Source: Dichotomocladium elegans
Lineage: Eukaryota; Mucoromycota; Mucoromycetes; Mucorales; Lichtheimiaceae
Assembly (NCBI GenBank): GCA_025716815.1
Contig: JAIXMN010000013.1
Location: forward strand, 868,001 to 932,000
Length of the DNA stretch: 64,000 bases
Direction: 5' to 3'
A program made the translations under genes and the position numbers. Each line of letters begins with the position of its first letter. The stretch's first letter is position 1. This document shows positions 1 to 11,941 of this stretch, piece by piece. Below the pieces are notes generated by a model. That model saw nothing but the letters and a program-made list of their open reading frames with translations. It was not told where the DNA came from and did no database searches.

Positions 1-1107
1 TCCTTTGTTCTCGTTTCGGCTCCACAGCCGTTGTGTCAGCCGTGGACGAGCTGTTTGCCGAGACTGTATTTTGTGAAGTTGCAACTGTTGTGGCGGATGG
101 CGCGGTCAATTTTGGTATCCTGTCCCCTGTATTTGAGATACGAGGCGTATGCGCTGCAAGCTCTTCTCCCACTGTCACCCATCCTCCACCTCCGCCGCTG
201 CCGCAACTGGCACTGCTAGGCCTCGCTGCAGGTATAGCTGAAGATTGATCTCGGGTTGACGTGAAACCACCCGTGCGTTGCATTATCATCTCCTGGATTC
301 GCTTAAGCTCTCGTTCTTCTCGTTTTCTCTCCTTCTCGCGGATCTTGTCCTTGGCAGAAATTGCAATGTCGGACTTTCGGGTACGTTCTTTCATATCTTT
401 GAACCGCTATAGTAACATAGAGTAAAATCCCGTAGTGAACTAAGCAAGCCTTATTACTACCTTCTTGTGGTGGTGATCATAGCTCTGAAGGTGCTGCTCA
501 TATTCTGCAACCTTATTGTACTGCTTATCACACAGTTCACAGTAGAATACACGTTTCACCTCTTTCAACTCCTGTGCTATCATCTGTTGCTTCTCAACTT
601 TAATTTCGCGATTAGCTCGTTCTTCCGCGGTCTCCTCCAGTTGCTTCTCGCTTCCTAATGCCTTGCGTTTCGCAGTCGAAGAAACATGGTAGGTCTCCTC
701 CTCCTGGGCTTTGCCGACGCCGATCACATCGTCCTTTAGCTCTATACGGATCGGATCAACTCTACCTGGAATAAATTGTTATTTCAGGTCTATCAAGCAA
801 TTCTATCGCGCGCATACCTTTCCCATTAGCGCCAAGACCCTGACCGGCCTTCCATCCCATTCGCTGCAGGAGCTTGTAGCCAATATTGCTCTCCGGTATA
901 TGTGTTTCCATTGTAGCTTGCTGAGTAGTTTCATAATCAATGTACCCTGTTATTTCGGCATTCCGAGGAAGGGAAAAGTCTTCATCATATTCGCTTTGTT
1001 CTGCCTTGATGATTTGGAATTGTATGGAGCCGACGAAAGATAGAATAAAGACGGAAAAAAATAAGGGAAGTAAAGTAGGAGCTCGAACACGTACGCATCA
1101 TGAACAT
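1..1107 (-). CDS. G-patch and C2H2 zinc-finger protein (GPATCH8/ZNF804-like), C-terminus off the left edge
   Basis: I read exons on the minus strand at 1107-1095, 1000-818, 765-461 and 406 down to 1, with short GT...AG introns between them. From the ATG at 1107 the frame stays open across all junctions. Residues about 40-62 form a G-patch (NIGYKLLQRMGWKAGQGLG), a glycine-rich motif that binds and activates DEAH-box RNA helicases or RNA. Residues about 140-165 form one C2H2 finger (FYCELCDKQY followed by HLQSYDHHH) behind a charged coiled-coil-like stretch. A basic, Lys/Arg/Glu-rich segment follows the finger. Order and spacing match the N-terminus of animal GPATCH8, so a nuclear RNA-processing role is inferred. 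The 13-nt first exon rests only on splice consensus and frame, so the true start could lie elsewhere. Confidence 0.8.
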
Positions 1108-1834
1108 TAGGTGGTGGTAAGCATTAACAGAAGGAATACTTGAGGAGCAGCATACACTGCCCCTTAGAGTAGGATTTCCTTTTGCTTTAGCTTATCATCC
1201 AGACCAGATTTACCTACATTCTTCAAATTGGTATCCATATGATAGATTCGTAAATGAAAGTTGTAAAGACGTGTAACGTGACCGTTCCCATGTTTTCTCT
1301 ACCTGTGCTTCTGGATTTGAAAAGAGTCTGTAATCTACAGCATTCAGATTGTTTCACGTATCGTTGCCTTTTATTTGATCCATTGCTCTTTATCTTCACC
1401 CCGATACGTCCAATATATTGAGAAATACAATTAAGTATAATGCATATCTGGTGCATCCGATACGTCCTTAGGATAACCATGATTAATACACTATAGCAGT
1501 CCGTCAGGATCGCACAATGGACCCTTGTGTGGCCGGAAGACTGACACATACAACGAGTAAAAGTGGCTATCCATCCAGTCTCCTGCACCTTATATACACG
1601 CATACGCACATAGATGAAGATTAAATTATGTATACGATAAGGGGATGTGGTCGCTGAATGACAGAATTTGAATAAGCTTGGTCGGTTACTTGTCGGAGTC
1701 GACAGAAAGACCCATCTGAAGTTCATTTCAACCGGCTAAGCTCCCGCTCTCTCTTCCCTCCCATACAAGCGCGAAGCGGCTAGAATCAGCGGTCACCTGT
1801 CGCTTCTGACTTTTGCCAAGCTTCTACATATCTA
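1108..1834. other. intergenic region between divergent genes
   Basis: This holds the presumed 5' regions of the G-patch gene (minus) and the flippase gene (plus). A 167-codon minus-strand frame at 1223-1726 has no recognisable domain and I treat it as chance. I see no RNA gene or repeat. Confidence 0.5.
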
Positions 1835-4800
1835 ATGGCAGCTCCTAACCACCACAATCCATTTGATGATCCAGGTGAAGCAGCCGGGTCCCATCGCGAG
1901 GATGGACAACAGCGTCAGCGGCAACACATTGCTTATGGTGGCGAAGATGCTACGCTTAATCCGTTCGCAAATCCCACAGGGTTCACCGGACATATTCAGC
2001 AGCCTGAACACACTCGAGTACAACAACCAAGCCACGTCATGTCTTCTCAGGCGACTTCCCAGTATGTTGCCGACCTCATAGATCTCCAGCATGGGCAGGC
2101 CGAACCGGGAGCAGTGCCTTCTGCCATGGCGAACATGACATCGTATCCACCGCTCATGCACCAATCTTCCTCGACTGGCCGACAGCTCGCGTCCTCTGCA
2201 TCTGGATACGCACCAAGCCAACCTGGACAGCAACTTCGGCGTGTGGAGACTTTTAATACAGACACAGGTAAAACAAATTTGATTCGTCAAGCCATTGTGT
2301 TACTGATACGGAATGTTGCAAACATTTAGCGTCGCTGTACGAAGATTCTGGCGCTTACGACGACGACGACGACTTAAGACTACTAGAAAACCAGGGAGCC
2401 ATTGCAGGCTCCCGACCAAACCCACAGGGATCTTCTTCTGGCGATATGGGTGGTAGCATTCCGTTAAGGTCCTCCTTTGGGCAATCACAAAATACAGCTG
2501 CTTCTGCGCCCTCTACAACTGCACGCAGGGGGCGTAAGAGTAAACATGGTTGTACGGATGGCCTGAAAGGACTTGTAAACGCGATGCTTGGTCGAACTAG
2601 CTCAGCATCCGGCCAGGCAGGCGAAGGTGGCGAACGTATAATCCATATCAACAACACGGACCTTAACGATGAGCAAAAGTTCCTGCACAACAAAGTCTTC
2701 ACAGCCAAATATACGGTTATCACATTCTTACCGAGGTTTCTTTATGAAGAGTTTTCAAAGTACGCCAACCTTTTCTTTTTGTTCATTTCCGGCATCCAGG
2801 TATATATCACATTTAATAGCTATGGAGCAAGAACCTAGTGCCTAATAGATGGTTTACCTTAGCAAATCCCAGACATCTCTCCAACGTCAAGATGGACGAC
2901 GCTTGTCCCCTTGTGTATTGTATTATTTATCACAGCTATCAAAGAAATCGCGGAAGATTGGGTAAAAGATAAGGGCTATTACGTTGATTGAGCAGAAAGC
3001 TTAACCAGCTACTTTTAGGGTGTTCATCGATCTGACGCAGAGCTCAATGCAAGAAAATGTAAAGTGCTTGTCGGGGGTCATTTCATGGAACGGGCTTGGC
3101 GCGATGTCAAAGTGGGTGACGTTTTGCGTATCGAAAGCGGGGAAAGTTTCCCTGCCGACTTGGTTTTGGTTAGCAGCTCAGAACCAGAAGGGCTTTGCTA
3201 TGTTGAAACGAGTAATTTGGACGGGTGCGTTTTATATTTTCTTATTTATTTCTGAGAAAACAACCAACAGAGATGATGAGAACTGACTTTTTTTAGCGAG
3301 GTCAATCTGAAGATCAAACAAGCTTTACCACAAACGAGTAACATTCTGGACCCAACGGAAATGAGCAGACTTCAAGGTGTCATCAAATGCGAACAGCCAA
3401 ATAATCGCTTGTACAACTATGACGGCGTGCTCTCCATTTCATCTATGGAGGACGTAGGAAAGTCACGTGATTTTGCATTAGATCCTACACAACTGCTGCT
3501 TCGTGGGGCCCAGCTTAGGAATACCTCCTGGGTATACGGCATCGTCGTATTCACAGGTCATGAGACCAAGCTCATGCTGAACTCTAGGTAGCGTACAAAA
3601 AGAATTGGTCCATCCCGTCATTAATTTTTTTTTTCACGATAACAGCAAGAAGCCGTCGAAAATGTCGAATGTCACTCATATTACCAACCGGAACATTCTT
3701 TATCTTTTTTCTATCCTGGTGATCATGAGCATTGCATGTTCTTGCGGTGGTCTTGCTTTTGCTGTAAGTTTACTCAATTGAAGAAATATGGATAATATGC
3801 TAACATACCACATAGTTGACGAAGGGTGGTCAATTGGGGTACCTTCCCTTCGAGAACCAGAGTCGTGCCGCTGAATTTGGCTACGACATTTTAACGTTTT
3901 TGATTCTGTTCAACAGCTTTATTCCTATCAGGTACGGGAATAAACATTCGCCGGATCTAACACATTGATTAACACATATTTCTAGTTTGATGGTGACTAT
4001 GGAAATTGTCAAATTCGTCCAATCTCTTCTGATCGAAGCAGATCTTGATATGTACTATGAAGTAACGGATACCCCGGCTGTTGCGCGAAGCAGTAGTCTC
4101 ATTGAAGAATTAGGCCAGGTAATTATATCAAGTTTAAACTGGGATAAATCGCTAAACTCTCAGGACAGGTCAAATTTATTTTCTCCGATAAAACTGGTAC
4201 CCTGACGTGCAATGAGATGCAATTCCGTCAATCCTCGATCGCGGGACTTTCATATGCGGATAAGGTCGACTCTGACAAGCAAGCGAGAGATGGAACAGAT
4301 GATCCAACTCTACAGTACACGTTCAGTCAGCTTCAGGAGCACCTGAAAACTCATCCTACTGCGAATGTGATCAATGAATTCCTTATTCTGCTAGCCGTCT
4401 GCCATACTGTGATTCCGGAAAAACCTGAGGGCAGCGGAGATATCGTGTATCAAGCATCATCTCCAGATGAAGGTGCACTTGTCAAGGGTGCTAGTCAACT
4501 TGGATATACTTTCCATGTAAGCAACTTATGAAGTTAAATATGATGAAAGAGACAGTTCAGGATGGCAGCATTCTTACATAACTGAATAGACTCGTCGTCC
4601 AAATTCAATTACATGCAATATCCGTGGCCATGATATGGAGTTCCAAATCTTGAACATTTGTGAATTCAACTCGACCCGCAAGCGCATGTCGGCCGTTGTC
4701 CGTGGACCTGACGGTAAAATTAAGCTATATTGTAAGGGTGCTGACACTGTTATCCTCGAGCGACTGGCGGAGAATAATCCCTTTGTCGATCCTACTCTTA

Positions 4801-6824
4801 TACACCTTGAGGTAAATTGAAGAAATGCGTTCCGAGCTCCATATGCTGAACACTTTGATATAGGAATATGCCTCAGAAGGTCTTCGAACATTGTGTATTG
4901 CTATGCGAGAAATTCCCGAAGAGGAATATGTGAGATGGTCGCAGATATATGATAAGGCCTCTACCACTCTCGTGAACCGTTCCGAAGAACTGGATAAGGC
5001 CGCCGAGATGATTGAACAGAATCTCTTCCTTTTGGGTGCCACTGCTATTGAAGATAGACTTCAAGATGGTGTTCCTGATACTATCTATTCTCTACAAGAA
5101 GCCGGTATCAAAGTATGGGTCTTGACTGGTGACAGACAAGAAACTGCGATCAACATTGGCTACTCCTGCAAACTCCTGAACGAGGAAATGAGCTTGATCA
5201 TATGTAATGAGGATAATCATTGGGATACTAAAAATTTCCTTGAGAAGAAGCTGAAGGAAATTAACGAAGTTATGGCGAGGGGCGATGAATTGGAGGTAAA
5301 AAAGACTGCGAGGATTTTTTGCTAGAAGCGTGCTAATTTTTGAAATAGCCTCTTGCTTTAATCATTGATGGTCGAGCTCTTACTTTTGCGCTCGAGAAAG
5401 ACATAGAGAAGATCATGTTTGAGCTCGCCGTCTTGTGCAAAGCCGTTATTTGCTGCAGAGTATCGCCCCTCCAAAAAGCGCTGGTTGTCAAGCTTGTGAA
5501 GAAGTACGACAAATCTATCCTACTTGCTATTGGTGATGGTGCCAATGATGTTTCCATGATCCAAGCTGCGCATGTGGGCGTTGGTATCAGCGGTGTTGAA
5601 GGCCTCCAAGCAGCTCGAAGCGCCGATTTCGCGATTGGTCAATTCCGTTTCTTAAAAAAGCTTCTGCTTGTCCATGGCGCATGGGCGTACCAGCGATTGA
5701 GCAAGATGATTTTCTATTACTTTTACAAAAATATCTCGCTTTATCTCACGCAATTCTGGGTTAGTAAGGGATTGCTCTCTTTCGTGCAACACTTATAACT
5801 TTTGTATTTTTCTAGTATGCATTCTACAACGGATTCTCGGGTACCACTTTCTACGAGTCTTGGACAATGTCGTGCTTCAACGTCATTTTTACGTTCCTAC
5901 CACCTTTGGTGATTGGCATCTTTGATCAGTTCGTTTCAGCGCGTCTTCTGGACAAATATCCGCAAATGTATATGCTCGGCCAGTCAAACGAATTCTTTAA
6001 TCAGCGCCGCTTTTGGGGATGGTTCGCTAATGCCGTCTACCATTCGTTGGTAAGGCTACGCAAGTTATTTTCTGGAGCTGTGAGGCGAGCCATTAACGTT
6101 GGGTATTATGTAGCTTCTATTCTTTTTCGGCGTTGGGGCATTTAGTAACGATGGCGTGTTCGACAATGGATGGGTCGGCGGTCAGTGGTGGGCGGGTACT
6201 GCGGTATTTACGGCGGTGCTTGGTTCGATCTTGTGGAAGGCTGCATTGATCACTGAGTATGCCTTTTTGCTATTGGATTTGTCGTAAAATCAATGCTAAT
6301 TTAGCACCTGCATAGTATCTGGACGAAGTACACAGTAGTTGCCATCGTTGGCTCCATGGCAGCATGGTTTATATTCTTACCAGTTGTCGCATACATTGGC
6401 CCAGCCATCTCGAGCGGCGTCTTCCCTGAATACAATGGCATTGTGCCTATGTTGTGGGGCAATGCCAACTTCTGGTTATTTATAATCCTGATTCCATTGA
6501 TCTGCAACCTACGTGACTTTGTCTGGAAATAGTAAGTACTGAAAGAGCATTATGTAAAAGGGTATGTGTCAGCTGACGCCGCCGGAACATTGTAGTGTGA
6601 AGCGCATGTACAGACCTCTTCCATATCATTTTGTCCAAGAAATCCAGAAGTACAATCTGCCGGATTATCGACCCAGAATGGACCGTTTCCGACAAGCGGT
6701 CAACAAGGTCCGACGGATACAGCGCCTCAAGCGCAACCGTGGTTATGCTTTCTCGCAGAACGACAGCGACCAAAACAAAATTATTCGAGCCTACGATACA
6801 ACCGTACAGAAACCCAGAGGATAA
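1835..6824 (+). CDS. DRS2: P4-type ATPase, aminophospholipid flippase of the Drs2/ATP8A class
   Basis: Sixteen exons: 1835-2267, 2330-2799, 2863-2961, 3019-3224, 3297-3587, 3646-3763, 3816-3931, 3986-4118, 4169-4516, 4590-4811, 4864-5295, 5349-5759, 5816-6049, 6114-6256, 6316-6531, 6596-6824. They join in frame to 1,366 residues, close to yeast Drs2 (1,355). The family flips phosphatidylserine and phosphatidylethanolamine to the cytosolic leaflet of late-Golgi and endosomal membranes, usually with a Cdc50 partner. Seen: the phosphorylated Asp in FSDKTGTLT (D629), the hinge motif GDGANDV (about 1018-1024), the Gln-Gln pair in GIQQIP of TM1 and PISL in TM4, both typical of the Drs2 class, and about ten membrane segments. 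The N-terminus has two NPF motifs (NPFDD, NPFAN), known endocytic-adaptor signals. The actuator motif reads DGEV (residues 402-405), not the usual DGET; the key Glu is kept. The fourth exon begins G-V where relatives have K-R. Confidence 0.95.
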
Positions 6825-7806
6825 TTCCTGGGTTTTATTCCTTATAGCCCACTTTTTTTCAATTTCGTATTTACCTATACCAATATGTCAGTAATTTGTA
6901 AACCAAGCGACCAAGATTATTTTCTTCTCTTCTCAGCAATGGTCGATGTCAGAGCTCGATCCACTCCAGTGCTGGCGGAAGGTTGACAATGAATTATTGT
7001 TTCGGGAATTAAATACTATAGCTTGCATTGACAGGAGTCGGGATTGTTTATACATCGGCTATAGAACTGGCGTATCGTCGTCGGTGGTAGAAAGGCATCA
7101 AGGATGAGAATGTTCAGGACGGTGCAAGGTCCGCCACATGTCTCAACTGAAACAAACCATTGTAATGTTTTAAAGTCCATGACGGTGAATAATTGCCGAC
7201 GGCAACCAGGGAGAGCAACGGTTGAGTTAGCCGCGCAACATCAGATCTGCTTTACTAACATGGAGCGCCATGTGACTGTGGCCCATTAATAGCTCGGTTC
7301 TTTTAAGCCAAATGGCCGATTCATAGGACATACCCAGATAAAAAGCGGACTCCGATGCAATGCGTGTGCTGCGGAACAAACGTATCCGACACAAAGGTCT
7401 GGGTATTGTCACGGTCTCACTTTTTTATTTGTGACGCGGGAAAGTCAGAGTGATAGTGGAAAGGAGCATAAAGAAATGTGTTTTCCACATTGAAAAGTCG
7501 TGTCAAGACAAGCACATTTATTTCGTAAGCTTGATCTGCCCTGGGAAAAAAAAACAAGAAAGGCAACTCTTTCAGAAGGATGGATTTTAATTCATATCTT
7601 TAATTCAAGATAAGATCCCGCCTGGACTTTTTATTGGACAGCTCAGGATTGCTCAGAAGGTGTCTTGCAGGTTGGATTCGCCGTATTTCCGGTTTGCTCC
7701 ATTCCAAAAATGCCATATAAATACCACCAAGTCGCCGAACCGTCGCTTTCCTTTTCTTCTGAAATACACAAAGGACGCTCTGTGCACATCCTCCACCGAA
7801 GGCATT
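6825..7806. other. intergenic region
   Basis: Contains the 3' region of the flippase gene and the presumed promoter of the next reading frame. I see no gene, RNA or repeat. Confidence 0.4.
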
Positions 7807-8307
7807 ATGACGTACCCGGCTTTTGAAATCATTCCCCTCACGCCTGACAACAACAGCAATTACAACAGCATCGATGATTCAGACGACCCGCTATGCAACT
7901 GGATGGATGATTCCGAATGCGAGGAGAACCTCTTCCATATCATCCCACTGATGCCTGAGGAGTCTATCGTCGACGAGAACAACCATATCCGAACGCACGT
8001 CAGACTCTTCTTCACAGAGCTTGGCTATCTGACTGAAGAGCCGGAGCCGATCGATCCCACAAGAGACTACGAGGCAGAAGCACAAGCAATGCTTCAAGAG
8101 CGTGAAAGAACCCGCCGAAAACATATCCAACCCTCGATGGCCTCAGCAGATGCCCTGTCATATTCGTATTCACAGTCGAACTTGTCCTCAGGCTCGTCTT
8201 CATTGCACCACAGACATCACCCGAATGTCCGTTCTCCATGCTACATAGGCTACGTTGGTCATCCGCCCTCCTCTCTGTTCCCTTCCTCCCGCATCTCCTT
8301 TACATAA
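7807..8307 (+). CDS. unknown acidic, Ser-rich small protein
   Basis: Single-exon frame of 166 codons from ATG 7807. The frame is open further upstream (ATG 7660), but that part is basic and looks like leader sequence. The first half is acidic and contains two similar IIPL segments (EIIPLTPD and HIIPLMPE), an internal echo of about 45 residues spacing. The second half has a Glu/Arg-rich helix, then Ser/Tyr/His-rich low complexity. I recognise no family, signal peptide or membrane span. The codon pattern looks more protein-like than neighbouring chance frames. It could still be non-coding; transcript evidence would decide. Confidence 0.5.
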   Translation: MTYPAFEIIPLTPDNNSNYNSIDDSDDPLCNWMDDSECEENLFHIIPLMPEESIVDENNHIRTHVRLFFTELGYLTEEPEPIDPTRDYEAEAQAMLQERERTRRKHIQPSMASADALSYSYSQSNLSSGSSSLHHRHHPNVRSPCYIGYVGHPPSSLFPSSRISFT

Positions 8308-10471
8308 TCCCTCCTATATGCCATAGCTCTGGCAATTGCCTCCCTTTTTTAAGCATACCCCCTTCCATTCACTTCGTCCCTTATGTCCATGTTCTATACG
8401 TACATTGTATATCATCCCCATCATCGTTTGTAAATGCTTTTATGTCACTGCAGGTACCGCATACACACATATAACTAATGCTCTTTTTGTTAAATAACGA
8501 ATATACAACGCAAAGGACTTTTCCTGTTTATTCTTATGTCCAAATATCTATTCTTACATTGCTTACCAGCAAATCAAGCAATACCTTTGGAATAAGCCAC
8601 ACTTGACAATATTAGATGTTTTACTACAACAGAACCTGAGCCAAACTGAGAGTCTTGTTCCAGAGTTTTGCAAAGAGATAATGTCAACCTACAGTTATCT
8701 TATTATGAAGGGACTGCCATAATGGCCGGTCAAGTCTCGTGGGTTACTAAAGTTCGTGTCTGCTATGACATCATGTTAGTCGGTTGATCCATGCTTGGAA
8801 GCCAAAAACGCATTCCCCTTGTTACCCCTGACCGCCTGGGACACCAAGCTGCCCCAAAGAACCGCCCAAGGATGGTGGAGGATTTCATCATCAATCCAAC
8901 CTAGGCAGCTTGGGAAGTTCAGGACACCATGGTGGCCGCTTGTAGTGTAAATCCAATGGTTTCAAGACGATTGTTGCTGCTGCGCAAGAAATCCAAGAAA
9001 TAGAGCCTATATTTTTTGTACCCATGTTGACATGTATCACCCACTGCCCTGCTCCCTCCTCCCCATCCTTTTCTTTATATTCCGTGCCTTTTCCCCCTCC
9101 CTCTCTTATCTTGAGCGCCTGAGAGCAACAGAAGTTGCACACCGGATGCACCGAACAGTAGATACTGTATGCGCTACACGGCCAAATGGAAACAAAGGAT
9201 GAAAGGCATGAGGATTGCTTTCACGCAAGATGAAATGTCGCGACGGTTTTGTTTAAAGGTAAATGTTACACCCCGCCCCGCACAGGACAACGACGGACTG
9301 AGTTTATTGGACCCGCAAAGACGGAGACATGCAGCATAAGACTGAATTTGAATCCCAGGGGCTCGGAATACGTTGTACATTCGTGTGAACCAAACGAGGG
9401 GGAGGAATCGGCACGTCGATATGAGTCATCCGGATCACCGCCTTTTTTGCGCGACATACGCACACACACATACAGTCTCTCCTCGCTCAATTAATTGAAA
9501 TCGCTTGTTCGTCTCTTTGACAGCTTTTCCCGCCAAAAACTGCAAGATACTTAGACTTATCCATCCGTTATAGCAGCCTGAACCCGGCCTCCTTCATCGG
9601 CACTTCTCATCCTTTCGCATAGGGACATGTACACCGCGCAGCGAGCAATACCCTTTAGCAAGATTGGACGAAGAATGCACTCGGGCAGCCTTGTCTATAC
9701 GCTCAGCGGCAAGCCTTTTTTTCGAATGCGTTTTTGTCACCCTCCGATACCTTGAATTATTGAGTGGCACCCGACTTCTTGATTTTTGGGAAATAATGTA
9801 TAAATTTAGAAAGAGATCGCGGGACAACCGAGAAATAAATTCTGTGCTCTCTCACACAGTGAAGGAAAGGAAAAGGAAAAGGTAGAAACAATCTGTGGAA
9901 GCACCAGGTTATTTTACCTGGAGAGGGTCGGATCGAGAGAATAAGCAGCCATTGTGATTCGTCCTCTCTTTTCATGTTATGCTACTTCGTCTGGGCGCTA
10001 GACTAGACCACGCAGAGGAAGAGAAATGGCTTGCTTCCAGGCCCCGGAAAATGTACGCCAGATTGCGTTAGAAGGTAAGCCGCTCTTACGAAGGAATGGA
10101 TTACCACCAAGCACCTAGACAAAATGTTCCTAACACTCGATCCTTCTCTGGCTTATTGTGAATAGCGTTCAACCCTGAACAAACAACGTTCTTTGAGCGT
10201 AAAAAAAAAAGAAGAAGGGGAGTGAAAAGAGGAAGCAAACGAAGAATGAATTCGTTTATCACAGGTGCGGACTTTGCCAAATGGAGCGGTGATTCAACCA
10301 TGTCGTCATGTGTCAAAATAGCATACTATGTATCCCTCTCCCATTTCTCACACGCATCAGTTCATCCTTTTCTTTTTTCCCTCTTCCACTTTCTTTCATT
10401 TTCTGCTGCTTCTTCAATTGAATACAGCACATTATACGCACCAGTCGCAAAATACAACGATCATATGAGCG
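8308..10471. other. long intergenic region / 5' region of SET9
   Basis: No supported gene in 2.1 kb. Short frames at 8891-9151 and 9174-9494 are on both strands and have no domain. Pyrimidine-rich stretches near 10,340-10,430 probably belong to the promoter and 5' leader of the gene beginning at 10,472. Confidence 0.4.
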
Positions 10472-11856
10472 ATGGATTTCATTGATCTGTCCAAATACGA
10501 CGATCTATTCACCGACGTCTTCTTGGATGACCTGAACCTCTGGTTCAAGACATCCAAACTGAACGCCGAACACCGACGACCTCGTATCCCATCCCATAAG
10601 GTGCTTGACATTATTCAACGCACTATTCTCGACGAAAGAAGTCCTAGCAATGCAATCGCTGAATTCCTAAAGTGAGTATCGTCATTTACTTTTTCTTCGC
10701 TTATCATCATTACAACCCAATCGTGCAATCGGAATCGTCTCGCCGATTCTATCCAATTCCTTCCCTTTTTTGTTCGCCACGACTGGAACACGAAGGACAT
10801 GGGTATATGTGGGTGTGTTTGTGCCTGTGCAAGACGGTATGCATGACTGGCCAGTGTGGGGAATTCAAGGTAGATAGAGACACACACGTCGAGAGGCGAA
10901 GTAACGAAAAGAAAAGATACGGAAGCTGGGACCCCAGGCGAAGACTGTTCCCATTCCCAAGGGAGCAAGCAAAAGGCTGGGGGTGGGCTGATGAGATATA
11001 TCTTCTGGTGCCCTTTCCTCTTTTTGTTTTCTCATTCTTTCAGTGTAACGTGCGCAGAATACCGGAACACACGCATACACACACGCACACATCCAGATAC
11101 AAACATATTCATTGCATGCACGTGGGGCTAGAGATACCATTCTATTTTTCTTCTTCTGCAAAAAAGGAGGGGAACATCATGGTTCTTCTTTTCTTTCTTG
11201 TTGCCAAGGCTGACGTATAATTTTATATTTACAGGATGGACTACTTCAAGCATTACATCGCGTCAAAGTCTGTCAAGCAACGACAAGAATTCGTGCAACA
11301 TATGAAACGCTATCTGTACATGTAAGATATCTTCAGTGCCTGCATTCCGTAGCCCCCTTCTCTTCTCATTCTCACTCAAAAATCTGGGCATTTTGTTCTA
11401 TCTACCGCTCATAATAATCTTTTCCATTTTATCCGTGTCAGGTTTATGCCAAACGCAGGCTTCGAGATCAGCGACACAAGGCGGGTCAAGTACCAAGGGC
11501 GGAGGGTATGTCCTTGTTTGGTGGCAACCAAGGACTGGCATGTAGGTGACGAGCTACGTTTCTGTACAGCCGCTATCGCCCATTTGGTACCGGCAGAAGA
11601 TCAAAAGCTGCGAATGCGCAAGAAAGACTTCAACATCCTGTACTCTGCACAGAAAGAAGGTGGTTTTCTTTTCCTTGGACCGGTCCGGTTCGTGAATGTA
11701 CGTATTGCTTTTGTGTTTATAAAAACAAAACTATGGGTTTGTATACTAACGTGGTTCGTCGTGGATGCTCCTGTAGCACGATTGTGACTCAAACTGCAAG
11801 GTATGAAAGCGAAGATCATGTACATACATACATACACATGTACATACATAACAGAT

Positions 11857-11941
<85 letters not shown>

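Noticed and set aside
1223..1726. 167-codon minus-strand frame
   Set aside because: No domain, AT-rich intergenic composition, and no splice partners.
10672..11220. 182-codon plus frame inside SET9 intron 1
   Set aside because: Starts at the splice donor and has low-complexity content; the flanking exons join cleanly in frame without it.
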